DNA of 64,000 nt from Hymenobacter lucidus (GCF_020447265.1 NZ_JAJADR010000009.1:54766-118765); one strand, 5' to 3'. Shown: positions 45,642-55,098, counted from the first letter of the stretch. Program-made: numbers and translations. The notes: generated by a model not told the origin, from the letters alone.

Positions 45642-46631
45642 TTATTTCACGGTGGCCCCAGCATTCTGCACGGCGGGTAGCCAGGCCACAAACTGCCGCA
45701 GACCCTCGGCCAGACTGGTGCGGGGCTGGTAGCCGAGCAGGCTCTGGGCCTTGCGGATGTCGGCGAAAGTGGTGTCGACGTCGCCGGCCTGCAGGGGCTG
45801 AAACGACAGTTCGGGCTCTACGCCCACCACCCGGCCCAGGGCCGCAATCAGCTCGAGCAGTGGCACGGGCCGGTTGTTGCCCAAGTTCACGGTTTCGAAT
45901 ACGCCGCTGTGGCTAAGCAGGTAACGGACTCCGCGCGCAATGCCGTCGACGGTATCGGCCACGAAGGTGTAGTCGCGGGAGGTGCTGCCGTTGCCGAACA
46001 CCGGAATGGGCTGGCCGGCCCGCAGCAGGCGCACAAACTTATGAATGGCCAGATCGGGGCGCTGGCGCGGACCATACACGGTGAAGAAGCGCGCATTCAG
46101 GGCATCGAGCTGGTAGAGGTGGTGGTAGGTATGCACCAATTCCTCGCCGGCCAATTTGCTGGCCGCGTAGGGCGAAATGCAAGTAGCCAGCGTGTTCAGA
46201 TCTTCCCGGAACGGCTTCTCAGGCGAGTTGCCATACACCGACGACGAAGAGGCAAAAAACAGCTTCCGCACGCCGTGCTGCCGCATCCACTCCAGCAGGT
46301 GGGCGGTGCCCATCACGTTGCTTTCCAGGTAGGCGGCCGGCTCCAGCACCGAGGGCCCCACGCCGGCCTTGGCCGCCAGGTGCACCACAACATCGGCCGC
46401 TACGGCCGGCAGCGCCGCCGGGCCCTGCCGCAGGTCGGCCTCATGAAACGTGAAGTTCGGATGATCGGCAAAAGCGGCTAGGTTGGCTTCCTTGACGGCG
46501 CGTGGGTAGAACGGGTCGAAATTATCGAGGCCCACAACGTGGTAGCCATCGTGCAGCAGCCGCTCGCAGAGGTGGGAGCCGATGAAGCCGGCGCAGCCGG
46601 TGACGAGAACAGTAGAGGTAGAGGGTAGCAA
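45642..46631 (-). CDS. NAD-dependent sugar-nucleotide epimerase/dehydratase
   Basis: An extended SDR enzyme of 329 residues that most likely epimerises or dehydrates a UDP-sugar. The NAD loop is TGCAGFIGSHLCERLL near residue 11. The active-site pattern is FASSSSVYGN followed by SPYAASKLAGEE with the Tyr-x3-Lys pair, and the downstream RFFTVYGPRQRPDL matches UDP-glucuronate/glucose epimerase types. The first usable start is a TTG at 46631, since no in-frame ATG lies upstream within the frame. It is divergent from a DPM-like glycosyltransferase, and together they probably serve a surface polysaccharide or lipid-A-type modification. Confidence 0.85.
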   Translation of the reverse strand: MLPSTSTVLVTGCAGFIGSHLCERLLHDGYHVVGLDNFDPFYPRAVKEANLAAFADHPNFTFHEADLRQGPAALPAVAADVVVHLAAKAGVGPSVLEPAAYLESNVMGTAHLLEWMRQHGVRKLFFASSSSVYGNSPEKPFREDLNTLATCISPYAASKLAGEELVHTYHHLYQLDALNARFFTVYGPRQRPDLAIHKFVRLLRAGQPIPVFGNGSTSRDYTFVADTVDGIARGVRYLLSHSGVFETVNLGNNRPVPLLELIAALGRVVGVEPELSFQPLQAGDVDTTFADIRKAQSLLGYQPRTSLAEGLRQFVAWLPAVQNAGATVK

Positions 46632-46862
46632 GCGCGCAGAATGGATGGAAACGAATCTATTGGGGCCTAAAAGGACGGCAAAATACCAGCCGGGTGCTAC
46701 TTTAGCCGGAATCGAACGGATATCTGTTCCAAACGGCCGGGCCGAAAAGACGTTACAGGCTTTTGTCGGCCGTTTGGGGTAGTAACCTCTGAAGCGTATC
46801 GTGGTTTACAAAAACGGCGCGGATTTCTCCTGCGCAACCGGCCTTTCACCTAGCTCATTCTT

Positions 46863-47624
46863 ATGTCATCAGCCGTATCATCAGCCGATTATCTGGCCCG
46901 GCAGCAGCTCACGGTGCTGGTGCCCGTGTATAACGAGGAAGAAAGCCTGACGCAGTTTGTCGTTGAGATGAACAAGTTTCTGACCCAGGCCCCGTTGCCG
47001 ACTACGGTGCTGTTTATCAACGACGGCAGCACCGACGGGTCGTTGGCGCTGCTGCGGCAGCTATGTACCCAAAGTCCGCAGTACGAGTTTATTTCCCTAC
47101 GGCACAACCAGGGCCTGAGCACGGCCATCAAGGCCGGCATCGACCATTGCCGGGGCACGCTGGTAGGCTACATCGACTCCGACATTCAGACCACGCCCTT
47201 GGATTTTCTGCGCTTTCTGGAGTTTTTCCCCGAGTACGACATGGTAAACGGCATCCGGGCCCGGCGCCAGGATACGCTGGTCAAGAAACTGTCGTCGAAA
47301 GTGGCCAACACCGTGCGCCGCACCCTGATCAACGACGGAATTGAGGACACTGGCTGTCCGCTCAAGATCATTAAGATAGAGTATGCCCGGCGGCTGCCGC
47401 TGTTTCATGGGCTGCACCGCTTCTTGGGGGCGCTGGTGCAGCTGCAGGGCGGCAAGGTAAAGCAGCTCCCCGTGCAGCATTTCCCGCGCTTTGCCGGCAC
47501 GGCCAAGTACACCCTCTGGAACCGCGCCTGGAAGCCCCTGGTCGATACCTTCGGCTTCCGCTGGATCAGGAGCCGCTGGAAAAATTACGAGGTCGACGAG
47601 CAGCACCCGGTTGCTCACAGCTGA
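46863..47624 (+). CDS. glycosyltransferase family 2, dolichol-phosphate-mannose-synthase-like
   Basis: A 253-residue GT-A protein, probably making a polyprenyl-phosphate sugar at the inner face of the membrane. Motifs: TVLVPVYNEEESLTQFV, LFINDGSTDGSLALL, the metal site GYIDSDIQTTP, and VNGIRARRQDTLVKKLSSK. No C-terminal membrane segments are visible, so it is the soluble DPM1-like form. It is followed 54 bases later by an ArnT-like transferase, a pairing seen when a lipid-linked sugar is made and then used outside the cytoplasm. Confidence 0.85.
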   Translation: MSSAVSSADYLARQQLTVLVPVYNEEESLTQFVVEMNKFLTQAPLPTTVLFINDGSTDGSLALLRQLCTQSPQYEFISLRHNQGLSTAIKAGIDHCRGTLVGYIDSDIQTTPLDFLRFLEFFPEYDMVNGIRARRQDTLVKKLSSKVANTVRRTLINDGIEDTGCPLKIIKIEYARRLPLFHGLHRFLGALVQLQGGKVKQLPVQHFPRFAGTAKYTLWNRAWKPLVDTFGFRWIRSRWKNYEVDEQHPVAHS

Positions 47625-47678
47625 CTTTTCCGGGCCTCTTATCTTACCTGGTCTGATGTAGTCTGAGTGCTGCTATTC

Positions 47679-49397
47679 ATGGAAGACGCTTCTACCCGTT
47701 CCATATTTGCCCGTAGCTGGATGCGGCTGCTCACGGTGCTGGCAGTGTGCGGCTGTAACTTTTTCGCGCACCTGGGCACCCTGGCCGTGGGTCTGATGGA
47801 AGCCCGCAACTTCGTAGCCGCCCGTGAAATGGCAGCCGGTGGCTCCTGGCTCATCCCAACCATGAATGGGCAGCTGCGCCTGGCCAAGCCGCCCCTGCCC
47901 ACCTGGGCCGTAGCCGCCGTGTTGCAGCTCACCGGCGGTACCACCGACCCAGCCCTGCTGCGCCTGCCCGCCGCCTTGATGGCCACGTTGCTGGTGCTGT
48001 TCTTCTGGGGCCTAGCCAAAGAGCTGACCCGCGCGGCGCCAAGTGAAACCCTGGCGCCCGGCCGCACCGCGTGGCTGGCCGCGCTGGTGCTGGCCAGCAG
48101 CCTGCTGGTAGTTACCGTAGGCCGGGAAGGGCACTGGGACATTTTTTCCAACAGTCTGGCCGTGGGCAGCTTGTGGCTGCTGGCGCGAGGCTGGAACCAA
48201 GCCGGCCCGGCCTACGCGTCCTTTCTCGGGGCCGGATTGCTGCTCGGCGGCACTATCCTCAGCAAAGGTCCTGTGAGCCTCTATACTATCGTGCTGCCGT
48301 TTGTGGCCACCTACGCATGGGTCGGGCAACCAGATGGTCGGGCCCGGCTGCGGCGGCACTGGCGCGGGGTCCTGACGGCGGTGGGCGTAGCGGCAGTGGT
48401 AGGCGGGGCCTGGCCGATGTATGTATGGCAGCACGTGCCGGCAGCGGCGGCGGCCGTGGCCCGCACCGAGGCTACTGCCTGGGGCGAGCGACACGTCGAG
48501 TCGGTTTGGTACTACTTCAACTTCCCCGTGTTTGCCGGCGTTTGGACGGTGGTGGCCCTGGCGGTACTGGCCGTGCCCTACGCCCGGCGGCGGGCGGGCC
48601 GTTTCGTGCCCTACGCTCTGGCTCTGGGCTGGCTGCTAGCCTCGTTTGTGCTGCTGAGCATTGTACCGGAGAAGAAGGAGCGCTACATGCTGCCGCTGCT
48701 GCCGCCCCTAGTGCTGCTCCTTACCGGGCTGCTGCGCTATTGGGAGCAGGAATTTGAGGCCCGCCGGGCCGCTGCTACCGGTCCCGACTACTGGCTGGTA
48801 CGCGGCTGGGCTACGGTACTGCTGCTGGCCGGCGTAGCAGTACCGGCCCTGGTTGGGGTGGCCCGGCTGCCCGGTTTCGGGATTACGTCGGCCCGCTTCA
48901 TCCTTACTGTGTTGATATTCGCTGCCTTGGCCGGATTCGTGGCTTGGCGAGGCTGGCAGCAGCGCCAAGCCACGGCACTCATTATGGCTTCTATTCTCAG
49001 CATGAGTGCGCTACTTCTCCTGCTGTTGCCAGCTTATGCGGCGCTGAAAAACCGTAGGGCTACCGTGGGCTTGCGGCGTCTGGCGGATATCCGAGCTACA
49101 CCCAGTTGGCAACATCTTCCCTGGCTGGCGCTGGATGAGCTGCACGTGGAGCAGGTATGGGTCGCCGGGCGGCCGGTGCCCACCTGGGCGTCGCCGGCCG
49201 ATAGTATGCCCACGCGGCCGGTCCTGGTGTTTGCAGCAGCTCCACTGGCACAGCGGCTGCCGGCTGCCTGGCGCGGCCGGATGCGGGTGGCCGCCCCCGA
49301 CAGCTTTTACCTGGGCAGCCGGCCCGAAGACGGGCAATTCTTCACTGCGCTGCTGCTGCCCATATCCACTTCAGACAACCTATCCGTACAGCATTAA
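47679..49397 (+). CDS. ArnT/PMT-like membrane glycosyltransferase (GT39/GT83 type)
   Basis: A 572-residue integral membrane transferase of the GT-C fold. The first periplasmic loop carries LGTLAVGLMEARNFVAAREM with the conserved acidic position, and then LRLAKPPLPTWAVAAVLQL, a hallmark of ArnT-type enzymes that bind a polyprenyl-phosphate sugar. About eleven hydrophobic segments follow, including VGVAAVVGGAWPMYVW, FVLLSIVPEKKERYMLPLLP and ATALIMASILSMSALLLLLL. The ATG at 47679 is preferred over a GTG four codons upstream. It probably moves the sugar made by the DPM-like neighbour onto an envelope acceptor. The acceptor is unknown. Confidence 0.82.
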   Translation: MEDASTRSIFARSWMRLLTVLAVCGCNFFAHLGTLAVGLMEARNFVAAREMAAGGSWLIPTMNGQLRLAKPPLPTWAVAAVLQLTGGTTDPALLRLPAALMATLLVLFFWGLAKELTRAAPSETLAPGRTAWLAALVLASSLLVVTVGREGHWDIFSNSLAVGSLWLLARGWNQAGPAYASFLGAGLLLGGTILSKGPVSLYTIVLPFVATYAWVGQPDGRARLRRHWRGVLTAVGVAAVVGGAWPMYVWQHVPAAAAAVARTEATAWGERHVESVWYYFNFPVFAGVWTVVALAVLAVPYARRRAGRFVPYALALGWLLASFVLLSIVPEKKERYMLPLLPPLVLLLTGLLRYWEQEFEARRAAATGPDYWLVRGWATVLLLAGVAVPALVGVARLPGFGITSARFILTVLIFAALAGFVAWRGWQQRQATALIMASILSMSALLLLLLPAYAALKNRRATVGLRRLADIRATPSWQHLPWLALDELHVEQVWVAGRPVPTWASPADSMPTRPVLVFAAAPLAQRLPAAWRGRMRVAAPDSFYLGSRPEDGQFFTALLLPISTSDNLSVQH

Positions 49398-49416
49398 GCG
49401 TTGTGGCCGGCTCCAC

Positions 49417-50145
49417 TTATGCGCAACCTAACGCGGGCTGGGGAGCTGTTGTGGAGGTAACAACAGGCTTAAGATCAGGAGCAGCTAATTCGTGAATTGT
49501 AAGCTCTTCCAGTACCAGATCATAGTGCTCAACGTTGACTGCTAAACAGCCCGCGTACTGCTCATCAAGCTGTAGTGGTCGGATATACCAGTTGCTATCA
49601 TCCAAATCGACTTGGCCATTGTCGGGAATGATATTTTTCAGAGGAATTGTCAGGCCCCGGCTATCGGCTTTTATAACGCTTTCCTTTATCGTCCAGAGCT
49701 CATAAAACTTTTGCAACGGGTTCTGGCAGTGGTTGATTTGCTGCCATTGCGCCGGCGTCATTACCTCGTCAAAATGAGAGAAATCAATATTCCTCATCTC
49801 CTCAACATCTACTCCTAAGCGTATTCCCTGGCCGGCTGCGCACAGGATATAGTGCCCGGAATGAGACAAATTAAAATCAGCGTTTCCCACCACATACGGT
49901 CGGCCGTGCGAGCTATACAGAATTTGGCTCAGCACATCGTCGGCAAAGCCCAGCTTGGTTAAAGCGTGATGCACAAGCAGCTTCCCGAACAGGTGCGCCT
50001 GCTTATCCTGCCAACGCACGTAGCGCGCATTTGCCTGCCGGATACTGGCCGGAACGCCAGTTAAATATTTAGCAAAGACTGCCCGGGGCAATTCCCCCTG
50101 CAGCCTTATGTAGGCGAGGTAAACAACGGGTTTTGACTGCTCCAT
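49417..50145 (-). CDS. 4'-phosphopantetheinyl transferase, Sfp type
   Basis: Activates the carrier domains of the NRPS by moving phosphopantetheine from CoA to the Ser of the GGHS motif. The 242-residue protein has the Sfp pattern: YVVGNADFNLSHSGHYILCA, the Mg-binding GVDVEEMRNIDFSHFDEV and the second motif FYELWTIKESVIKADSRGLT with the catalytic Glu/Lys. The length fits the two-lobed Sfp class rather than AcpS. It lies at the distal end of the peptide cluster, 234 bases from the CmlA-like gene, in the same direction. The base composition falls from this gene onward relative to the left part of the window. Confidence 0.92.
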   Translation of the reverse strand: MEQSKPVVYLAYIRLQGELPRAVFAKYLTGVPASIRQANARYVRWQDKQAHLFGKLLVHHALTKLGFADDVLSQILYSSHGRPYVVGNADFNLSHSGHYILCAAGQGIRLGVDVEEMRNIDFSHFDEVMTPAQWQQINHCQNPLQKFYELWTIKESVIKADSRGLTIPLKNIIPDNGQVDLDDSNWYIRPLQLDEQYAGCLAVNVEHYDLVLEELTIHELAAPDLKPVVTSTTAPQPALGCA

Positions 50146-50379
50146 AATTCAATACAATACATGACCTAAGAAGATAACATTCAGCACATTTCGCCGGCCG
50201 TAGCTATAGTAGCCTACCAGACTAGAATGAAAAGCAACAAGGCCCCCAGCACAAGCGTCATGCAGAGTCGCACACCGTTGGAACCAGAGACCTTGTTGAT
50301 ATTTAGTAGCCACTATGGCAACGCAAAGGGTTAGCAATTCGCCTCCGCATCTGACGACATAAGTGGGCTGGATTGTTAG

Positions 50380-51996
50380 TTAGCTCATCATCATCATTTC
50401 ATAGTCGTAAAGCAGTTCCTTCTCCCCAAACAGTCTTTCGGTAATGATATTCCGTTTGGCGCACTCTTCTACCAGCATATTGGACTGCACAATGGGCTTA
50501 GAATCGGCGGCATACCGGATGCTGCTGATAAACTCCAGCCACGGCTCCTGGCCCATAGCGTATACGTAGGCCTCCTTGGGATTGAAAATGTCAATCAAAT
50601 GCATGCCCTTCTCAAAGTCACAGCCGGCCAGGCGCCGCGACTGGTCATTGTCGCGCGGCATATCTTCGGTTAGCAGCGGGCCATACAGCCACGAGAGCGG
50701 CGCCCCATCACACTCCATACCCAGGAATAGCACGTCAACGTCGCCAAGCACGCGCTGAATATGCTTGTAGAGTCGGGGTTCCATCACGCGCGAGTCGGCC
50801 ACGAAGAGGAAGCTGAACTCATTAATGGCAACGTGGAAGCAGATTTTTGCCCGAATATTCAAGTCACTATGCTCGCCGGTAAATGGCAGCCCGGTGACGG
50901 TGCAGTTCTCGAATTTAATTTCCTGCAGCTCGTCAATTTCCAGCACGTTCTTAAACCCGATATTCTCGAAGCAGAGCTTTAGGCTCGGGTCTTGCAGCGC
51001 GCCGCTGTTGGTAGCCGGCACAATCAAATGCCTGATCTTATGCCGCAGCGGCAGCAGCGTTTCAAGCACGATATGGTCCTGGTGGTTGTGGGTGATAAGC
51101 ACGTAGTCAATCACGTCGGGCAGGTCGAAATCGGAGAAATGCTCCACGCTCGACTCATAGCCATAGTAGCTAATCAGCGGATCGACCAGAATGCTTACAT
51201 CCTTGGTTTCAATCAGGATACAGGCGTGGCCCAGATAGCGCATGCGCGCTTTAGAACCGGTATACTTCTCGTATTTAGGGTGCTCTTTCTTCGTGAAGAA
51301 AGTATCGAACAGCTCCCGGTCTTTGGCCTGCACGCCCAGCAGCGCGGCTACTTCATCAATGGAGCCAGCTTCGCGCTTCATCCGGCTCAGCACATCAATC
51401 CCCGGGTGGTCGAAGGGAATATCCAAGTGTACCACTTCCGGGTCATCCAGCTGGGGCGTGCTCAGGCAGAAGGGCCGCTCATCGTTGTTGGTCATCCACA
51501 GGGCAATGCTTTGGGAGCTTTTCGCATAGAATTCGCTCTTGTACAGCAACGACTCGAAGAAGCGGTAAGAAGGATTATTGTTCAGGTCGTATACCAGCTC
51601 CACATACCCTTTGAGAATTTCCGGCACCTTATCGTAGAACCCTTCCAAAGAATACCCTTTTGCCTGGGTTTTAAGCATCTTATCCAGCTCAGCTACGGCC
51701 TGGGCGAATTCAATGGCATTTGCCTGATTTTTAATGGTATCCGCCTTCAGCTGCTTTACTTCCTCAATCCGTTTGCCGCCATAGTCCATAAACGGACCAC
51801 CCAGCATTTTGGGGTTGCGCACTGCGGCAGCGTGTATCTGCGGCGCCTGCAGGTACGAATTCATGATTTTCAGGTGCCGTCCTACCACGTTCATAGCTGC
51901 GGTAGCCGGAGAAATCAGGTGCGTCCAGGCATACCATCTGTCGACTAGTGGCCCGATAATAACGTTTGGCTTGAGGTGATACAGTTCTTTGTTCAT
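50380..51996 (-). CDS. CmlA-like diiron beta-hydroxylase (metallo-beta-lactamase fold)
   Basis: A 538-residue protein with an N-terminal all-helical domain (1-240, starting near IIGPLVDRWYAWTHLISPAT) and a C-terminal metallo-beta-lactamase-fold domain. The metal site reads THNHQDH near residues 301-307. The third His of ordinary hydrolases is replaced by Glu in FTGEHSDL (E375), and a later Asp lies in VADSR (near 401). This Glu-for-His swap, the two-domain layout and the length match CmlA of chloramphenicol biosynthesis, which hydroxylates the beta carbon of an amino acid bound to an NRPS carrier domain. From memory, these positions fall within about two residues of the CmlA ligands. The ATG at 51996 is preferred to an upstream open frame to 52239. 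It is not a beta-lactamase. Confidence 0.78.
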   Translation of the reverse strand: MNKELYHLKPNVIIGPLVDRWYAWTHLISPATAAMNVVGRHLKIMNSYLQAPQIHAAAVRNPKMLGGPFMDYGGKRIEEVKQLKADTIKNQANAIEFAQAVAELDKMLKTQAKGYSLEGFYDKVPEILKGYVELVYDLNNNPSYRFFESLLYKSEFYAKSSQSIALWMTNNDERPFCLSTPQLDDPEVVHLDIPFDHPGIDVLSRMKREAGSIDEVAALLGVQAKDRELFDTFFTKKEHPKYEKYTGSKARMRYLGHACILIETKDVSILVDPLISYYGYESSVEHFSDFDLPDVIDYVLITHNHQDHIVLETLLPLRHKIRHLIVPATNSGALQDPSLKLCFENIGFKNVLEIDELQEIKFENCTVTGLPFTGEHSDLNIRAKICFHVAINEFSFLFVADSRVMEPRLYKHIQRVLGDVDVLFLGMECDGAPLSWLYGPLLTEDMPRDNDQSRRLAGCDFEKGMHLIDIFNPKEAYVYAMGQEPWLEFISSIRYAADSKPIVQSNMLVEECAKRNIITERLFGEKELLYDYEMMMMS

Positions 51997-52153
51997 GTCA
52001 CTAATGGTTTTAAGAATTGAGAAATAAGAGTTAGGAATTTGAAGTAGTATAAATCGGCCAGCAGGCCGGCGTAGACACATAAAATGGGCTAGCTCAGAGC
52101 CTGACGACAGGCCGCACCAGTAGCTAGCCTGCATACTGTCGCCGGCAATAACT

Positions 52154-52537
52154 TTAATCCTCAAGTACGGGGCTAGCTGCCCGATAGGAAAACAGGCCTT
52201 TGCCGGAATACATGGCCAGGCCGGCGAGTAGCCCGCCAATTATTCCCGCAATCAGGAAAACAACGATTTTAGGCAAGGAGAATAACAGTGCTACTTTCTG
52301 GAGAATAAGGCCATCGTACTGAATATCATAGTAGACGTTGGCGCCGGCCCATAAAAGAAAGCCGGCTATAAAGCCGACAGAAAAACCGGCCACGTTCCAT
52401 TTCAGGTAGTTTATAAGTACTCCAAATATAAATAAAGGAATGATAAATCCCCACCAGGGCAGCATATCCACCTGGTGCGCAAGCAACAGCAGTATTATGC
52501 TGATAATCACTGCTTTTAGGCTATCCATATTTCTCAT
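52154..52537 (-). CDS. small multi-pass membrane protein, unknown
   Basis: A 127-residue protein with about four hydrophobic segments (KAVIISIILLLLAHQVDML, WGFIIPLFIFGVLINYL, VAGFSVGFIAGFLLWAGANV, IVVFLIAGIIGGLLAGLAMY). No family was recognised. Its start lies 30 bases past the acylase stop, so it is probably co-transcribed with it, and it may assist transport or acylase placement. This is inference only. Confidence 0.6.
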   Translation of the reverse strand: MRNMDSLKAVIISIILLLLAHQVDMLPWWGFIIPLFIFGVLINYLKWNVAGFSVGFIAGFLLWAGANVYYDIQYDGLILQKVALLFSLPKIVVFLIAGIIGGLLAGLAMYSGKGLFSYRAASPVLED

Positions 52538-52567
52538 AAAGAATGTATTAACAAATAAAACAGGGTC

Positions 52568-55000
52568 TCACTTGGTAAGCGTCCAGGTGCTCTTGGCGCT
52601 CTGCTCAGCTTCATGCTGAGTTATAAATAGGTGCAGGGGATAATATTTACCTTTTTGCCAGTCACCCACGAAATTATCGTAGTGCAGGCTACCAATATTG
52701 CCGGACTGGCCCCCAGGGTAAATCCCGTATGCTTTAGGCCGGTCGCCAAGCTCCACCACCATCCGCCAGGATGGGCCCCACTCGGCCGATATTGCATTCA
52801 ATGCTTCGGGGTTACCGGCCGAAGAAATATCCATCTTACTGAACGCCGGAATATTGGTCATGTGCATAACATTCACCTTGTTGAAATCAGCCCAGCCTCT
52901 GATTCCTTCCTTTCGGAACTTGCCATATTCCCGGGCTGCCACCACGAAGGACTGTGTAATAATATCGGCGGCGCTTTCTTTTTCTGAGGTTCCTATTTTA
53001 TCGAAATATATGCTGGTCGGTTCTTTCTGAATCAGATCCAAAAGCACATAGTCTTCCGGAGGGCGCATAAAGAAGGCATACTGCGTCAACTCATCCCAGG
53101 TATAGTCACGCACCTGCTTCCACCACAAGTCAAATAAAAGAGCCTGCTGGTCACCAGCATCGTAGGTGCCCTTCCAGGTACTGATACCGGTTAGCAGACT
53201 TTTCTGGTTTGCTGTAAGCCGGGTTTGGTTGGTATTTTGTAGTAGCAAAGGCAAGATTAACTCCGCGAAAAAGTTGGTGTTATCCAACTGCATTGCCTCC
53301 ATGCTGGCAATATCAAACTGGTTGCCCTGCTGCAGCATCTGGTGAATCCGATTGGCTCTGGTTTCACTGAAATAGCCGTTGTAATAATAAGGAAAGCTGG
53401 GGCTGGTAGGATGCTGATTAGCGGAAAGCACGTAGTTGCTGGCCGGATTATGGACTTTAGGTAAACTATCGTCTTTTATATATCGGCTGTAAATATGCTT
53501 GCTTTTGGTGCCGTCGAGAATGAATTTTCCTTGTCCATACCACTTTACTGCTACGCTGCCCTGATGATCTACGGCAATGGTATTGTCTTTGGATATGAAG
53601 GTAAAGTTCTGGACCGGGCACCGGTAGTGGCGGATTGCGTCTTCAAAATCGGTGTAATTCCCGGCTTTGTTCAGCTTAATGAAGGCCAGAAATTCATTGG
53701 AAGCCTGGTGCAGTTCCCATTTCAGCGCGCAATTAACTAAGTCTGCATGGCTGCCATTAAATCCTTTGTCGTTGACAATCGGCCCATGAATTGTGCTGTA
53801 CACCGTGTCGAGGAATGGTGCGTGCCCTCTGCGTTTTATCTCCTCAATTCTAAAGCCCAGATCAACCCATTGCCCATCCAGCTCATACTTTTTGTAATCG
53901 TCTGATACCTTTAATCGGTACCAGTCCTTCACGTCATCCGCCCCGTTGGTTATTCCCCAGGCAATCTTTTCGTTGAAACCGATAATTACCGCCGGGGTGC
54001 CGGGCAGAGAGACTCCGTATACGTTCATTCCCGGTGCCGACAGTTGCATTTCGATCCAAATAGCTGGCAATGAAAGTCCCAGGTGAGGGTCGCTGGCCAG
54101 AATAGGAAAGCCAGACTTCGTCTTTTTACCGGATACGGCCCAGCTGTTGCTACCCAGCTTCGGGTTGTAAGTGCTTTTCGCGACCAGCGAGTTGGCCGAC
54201 AGGAAAGAGTAGGTCAGGTAATCCGGATCATGGTCGGGCCTGGTGCTTTTCTGCGACGTTGCCGCGGTGGCACCACTCATCATCGGCGTCATGTGGGAAT
54301 GAAATTCGGGGTATAGCTGCCCAAATTTCTCTTTGCCCAATGCCAAGAACATTTTTGACATGAACAGATCTTCCCCATAGCCAGAAAGAGCATTAGCCAT
54401 ATTCTTCAGGATCAACGCGCTTTTCAGTTTGGTCCAGGGCTCGGGCTCATAGTCCAGCATCTTGTACTCAAAAGGCATCGTCTTGTAGCTCAGTTCGCCG
54501 ATGTATGCGTTTACGCCTTTGGTGTAGGCCGTCAGCACCAGGTTCGTTTCGGGGTCCTTCTCCATCATGGCCAACGATTTTTTAGCCGCTTCCTCAATAC
54601 CCAGGCGCTTCTGGTTACGGTCTATGTCCAAAAAATCCTCTTTATCGAATACCTCTGAAAGCCGGCCAGCTGCTGCGTAGCTCAGAAAATCCATCTGCCA
54701 TAGGCGTAGATAGGCTGTTACATACCCCTGCGCATAATACAGGTCCTGAGTATTTTTAGCATAGATATGCGGAACTTTACGTTCATCAAAAAATATCGTA
54801 ACTGAATCCGAAAGCCCCTGCCTGGTAATAGTGAAGCGCGATGCATTGATGCGTTGATTGTTGCCGTTTTGAACAGCACCTACGAAAGGCTGCATCAATT
54901 TTCCTATTGGAAATGCTCCAAACATTTGGTTCGACAAGGCGAATACCAAAAGAACAAGAGCAAGTAATGGAAACAGAAAATAACTGTTTATAAATTTCAT
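52568..55000 (-). CDS. penicillin-acylase-family Ntn hydrolase (PvdQ-like role)
   Basis: Hydrolyses an N-acyl bond, probably outside the cytoplasm. The 810-residue precursor has an N-terminal hydrophobic segment (YFLFPLLALVLLVFALS) that may be a signal or membrane anchor. An alpha-subunit region (50-283) with VPHIYAKNTQDLYYAQGYVT and LWQMDFLSYAAAGRLSE follows, then the cleavage site before Ser284 in GSNSWAVSGKKT, where the new N-terminal Ser is the nucleophile. The beta subunit shows ILASDPHLGL, GFNEKIAWGITNGADDV and the later LSANQHPTSPSFPYYYN with the conserved Asn. Family members cleave penicillin, homoserine lactones or acyl peptides. Among NRPS genes with a PvdE-like exporter, removal of a fatty-acyl group from a peptide precursor is the likely job. 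Confidence 0.88.
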   Translation of the reverse strand: MKFINSYFLFPLLALVLLVFALSNQMFGAFPIGKLMQPFVGAVQNGNNQRINASRFTITRQGLSDSVTIFFDERKVPHIYAKNTQDLYYAQGYVTAYLRLWQMDFLSYAAAGRLSEVFDKEDFLDIDRNQKRLGIEEAAKKSLAMMEKDPETNLVLTAYTKGVNAYIGELSYKTMPFEYKMLDYEPEPWTKLKSALILKNMANALSGYGEDLFMSKMFLALGKEKFGQLYPEFHSHMTPMMSGATAATSQKSTRPDHDPDYLTYSFLSANSLVAKSTYNPKLGSNSWAVSGKKTKSGFPILASDPHLGLSLPAIWIEMQLSAPGMNVYGVSLPGTPAVIIGFNEKIAWGITNGADDVKDWYRLKVSDDYKKYELDGQWVDLGFRIEEIKRRGHAPFLDTVYSTIHGPIVNDKGFNGSHADLVNCALKWELHQASNEFLAFIKLNKAGNYTDFEDAIRHYRCPVQNFTFISKDNTIAVDHQGSVAVKWYGQGKFILDGTKSKHIYSRYIKDDSLPKVHNPASNYVLSANQHPTSPSFPYYYNGYFSETRANRIHQMLQQGNQFDIASMEAMQLDNTNFFAELILPLLLQNTNQTRLTANQKSLLTGISTWKGTYDAGDQQALLFDLWWKQVRDYTWDELTQYAFFMRPPEDYVLLDLIQKEPTSIYFDKIGTSEKESAADIITQSFVVAAREYGKFRKEGIRGWADFNKVNVMHMTNIPAFSKMDISSAGNPEALNAISAEWGPSWRMVVELGDRPKAYGIYPGGQSGNIGSLHYDNFVGDWQKGKYYPLHLFITQHEAEQSAKSTWTLTK

Positions 55001-55098
55001 TTAAAGCTTTGTTTTTAACTATACAACTAACTATTCACTCCCACCACAGTATCATTGAAAGCAAAAGCATTGGTGAGTTATTCTACGAATCATCAGCA

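Noticed and set aside
46632..46862. tRNA-like sequence near AATCGAAC
   Set aside because: No cloverleaf with matching acceptor arms could be drawn.
50146..50379. Possible small gene between the PPTase and CmlA-like genes
   Set aside because: A 62-residue open frame exists on the minus strand, but it has no recognisable motif and poor coding character.
50380..51996. Antibiotic-resistance metallo-beta-lactamase
   Set aside because: The protein is twice the usual length, has a Glu in place of a His ligand and lies in an NRPS cluster. A CmlA-like hydroxylase fits better.
52568..55000. Penicillin acylase as an antibiotic-resistance gene
   Set aside because: The family is wide, and the exporter and NRPS context favours processing of a peptide precursor.
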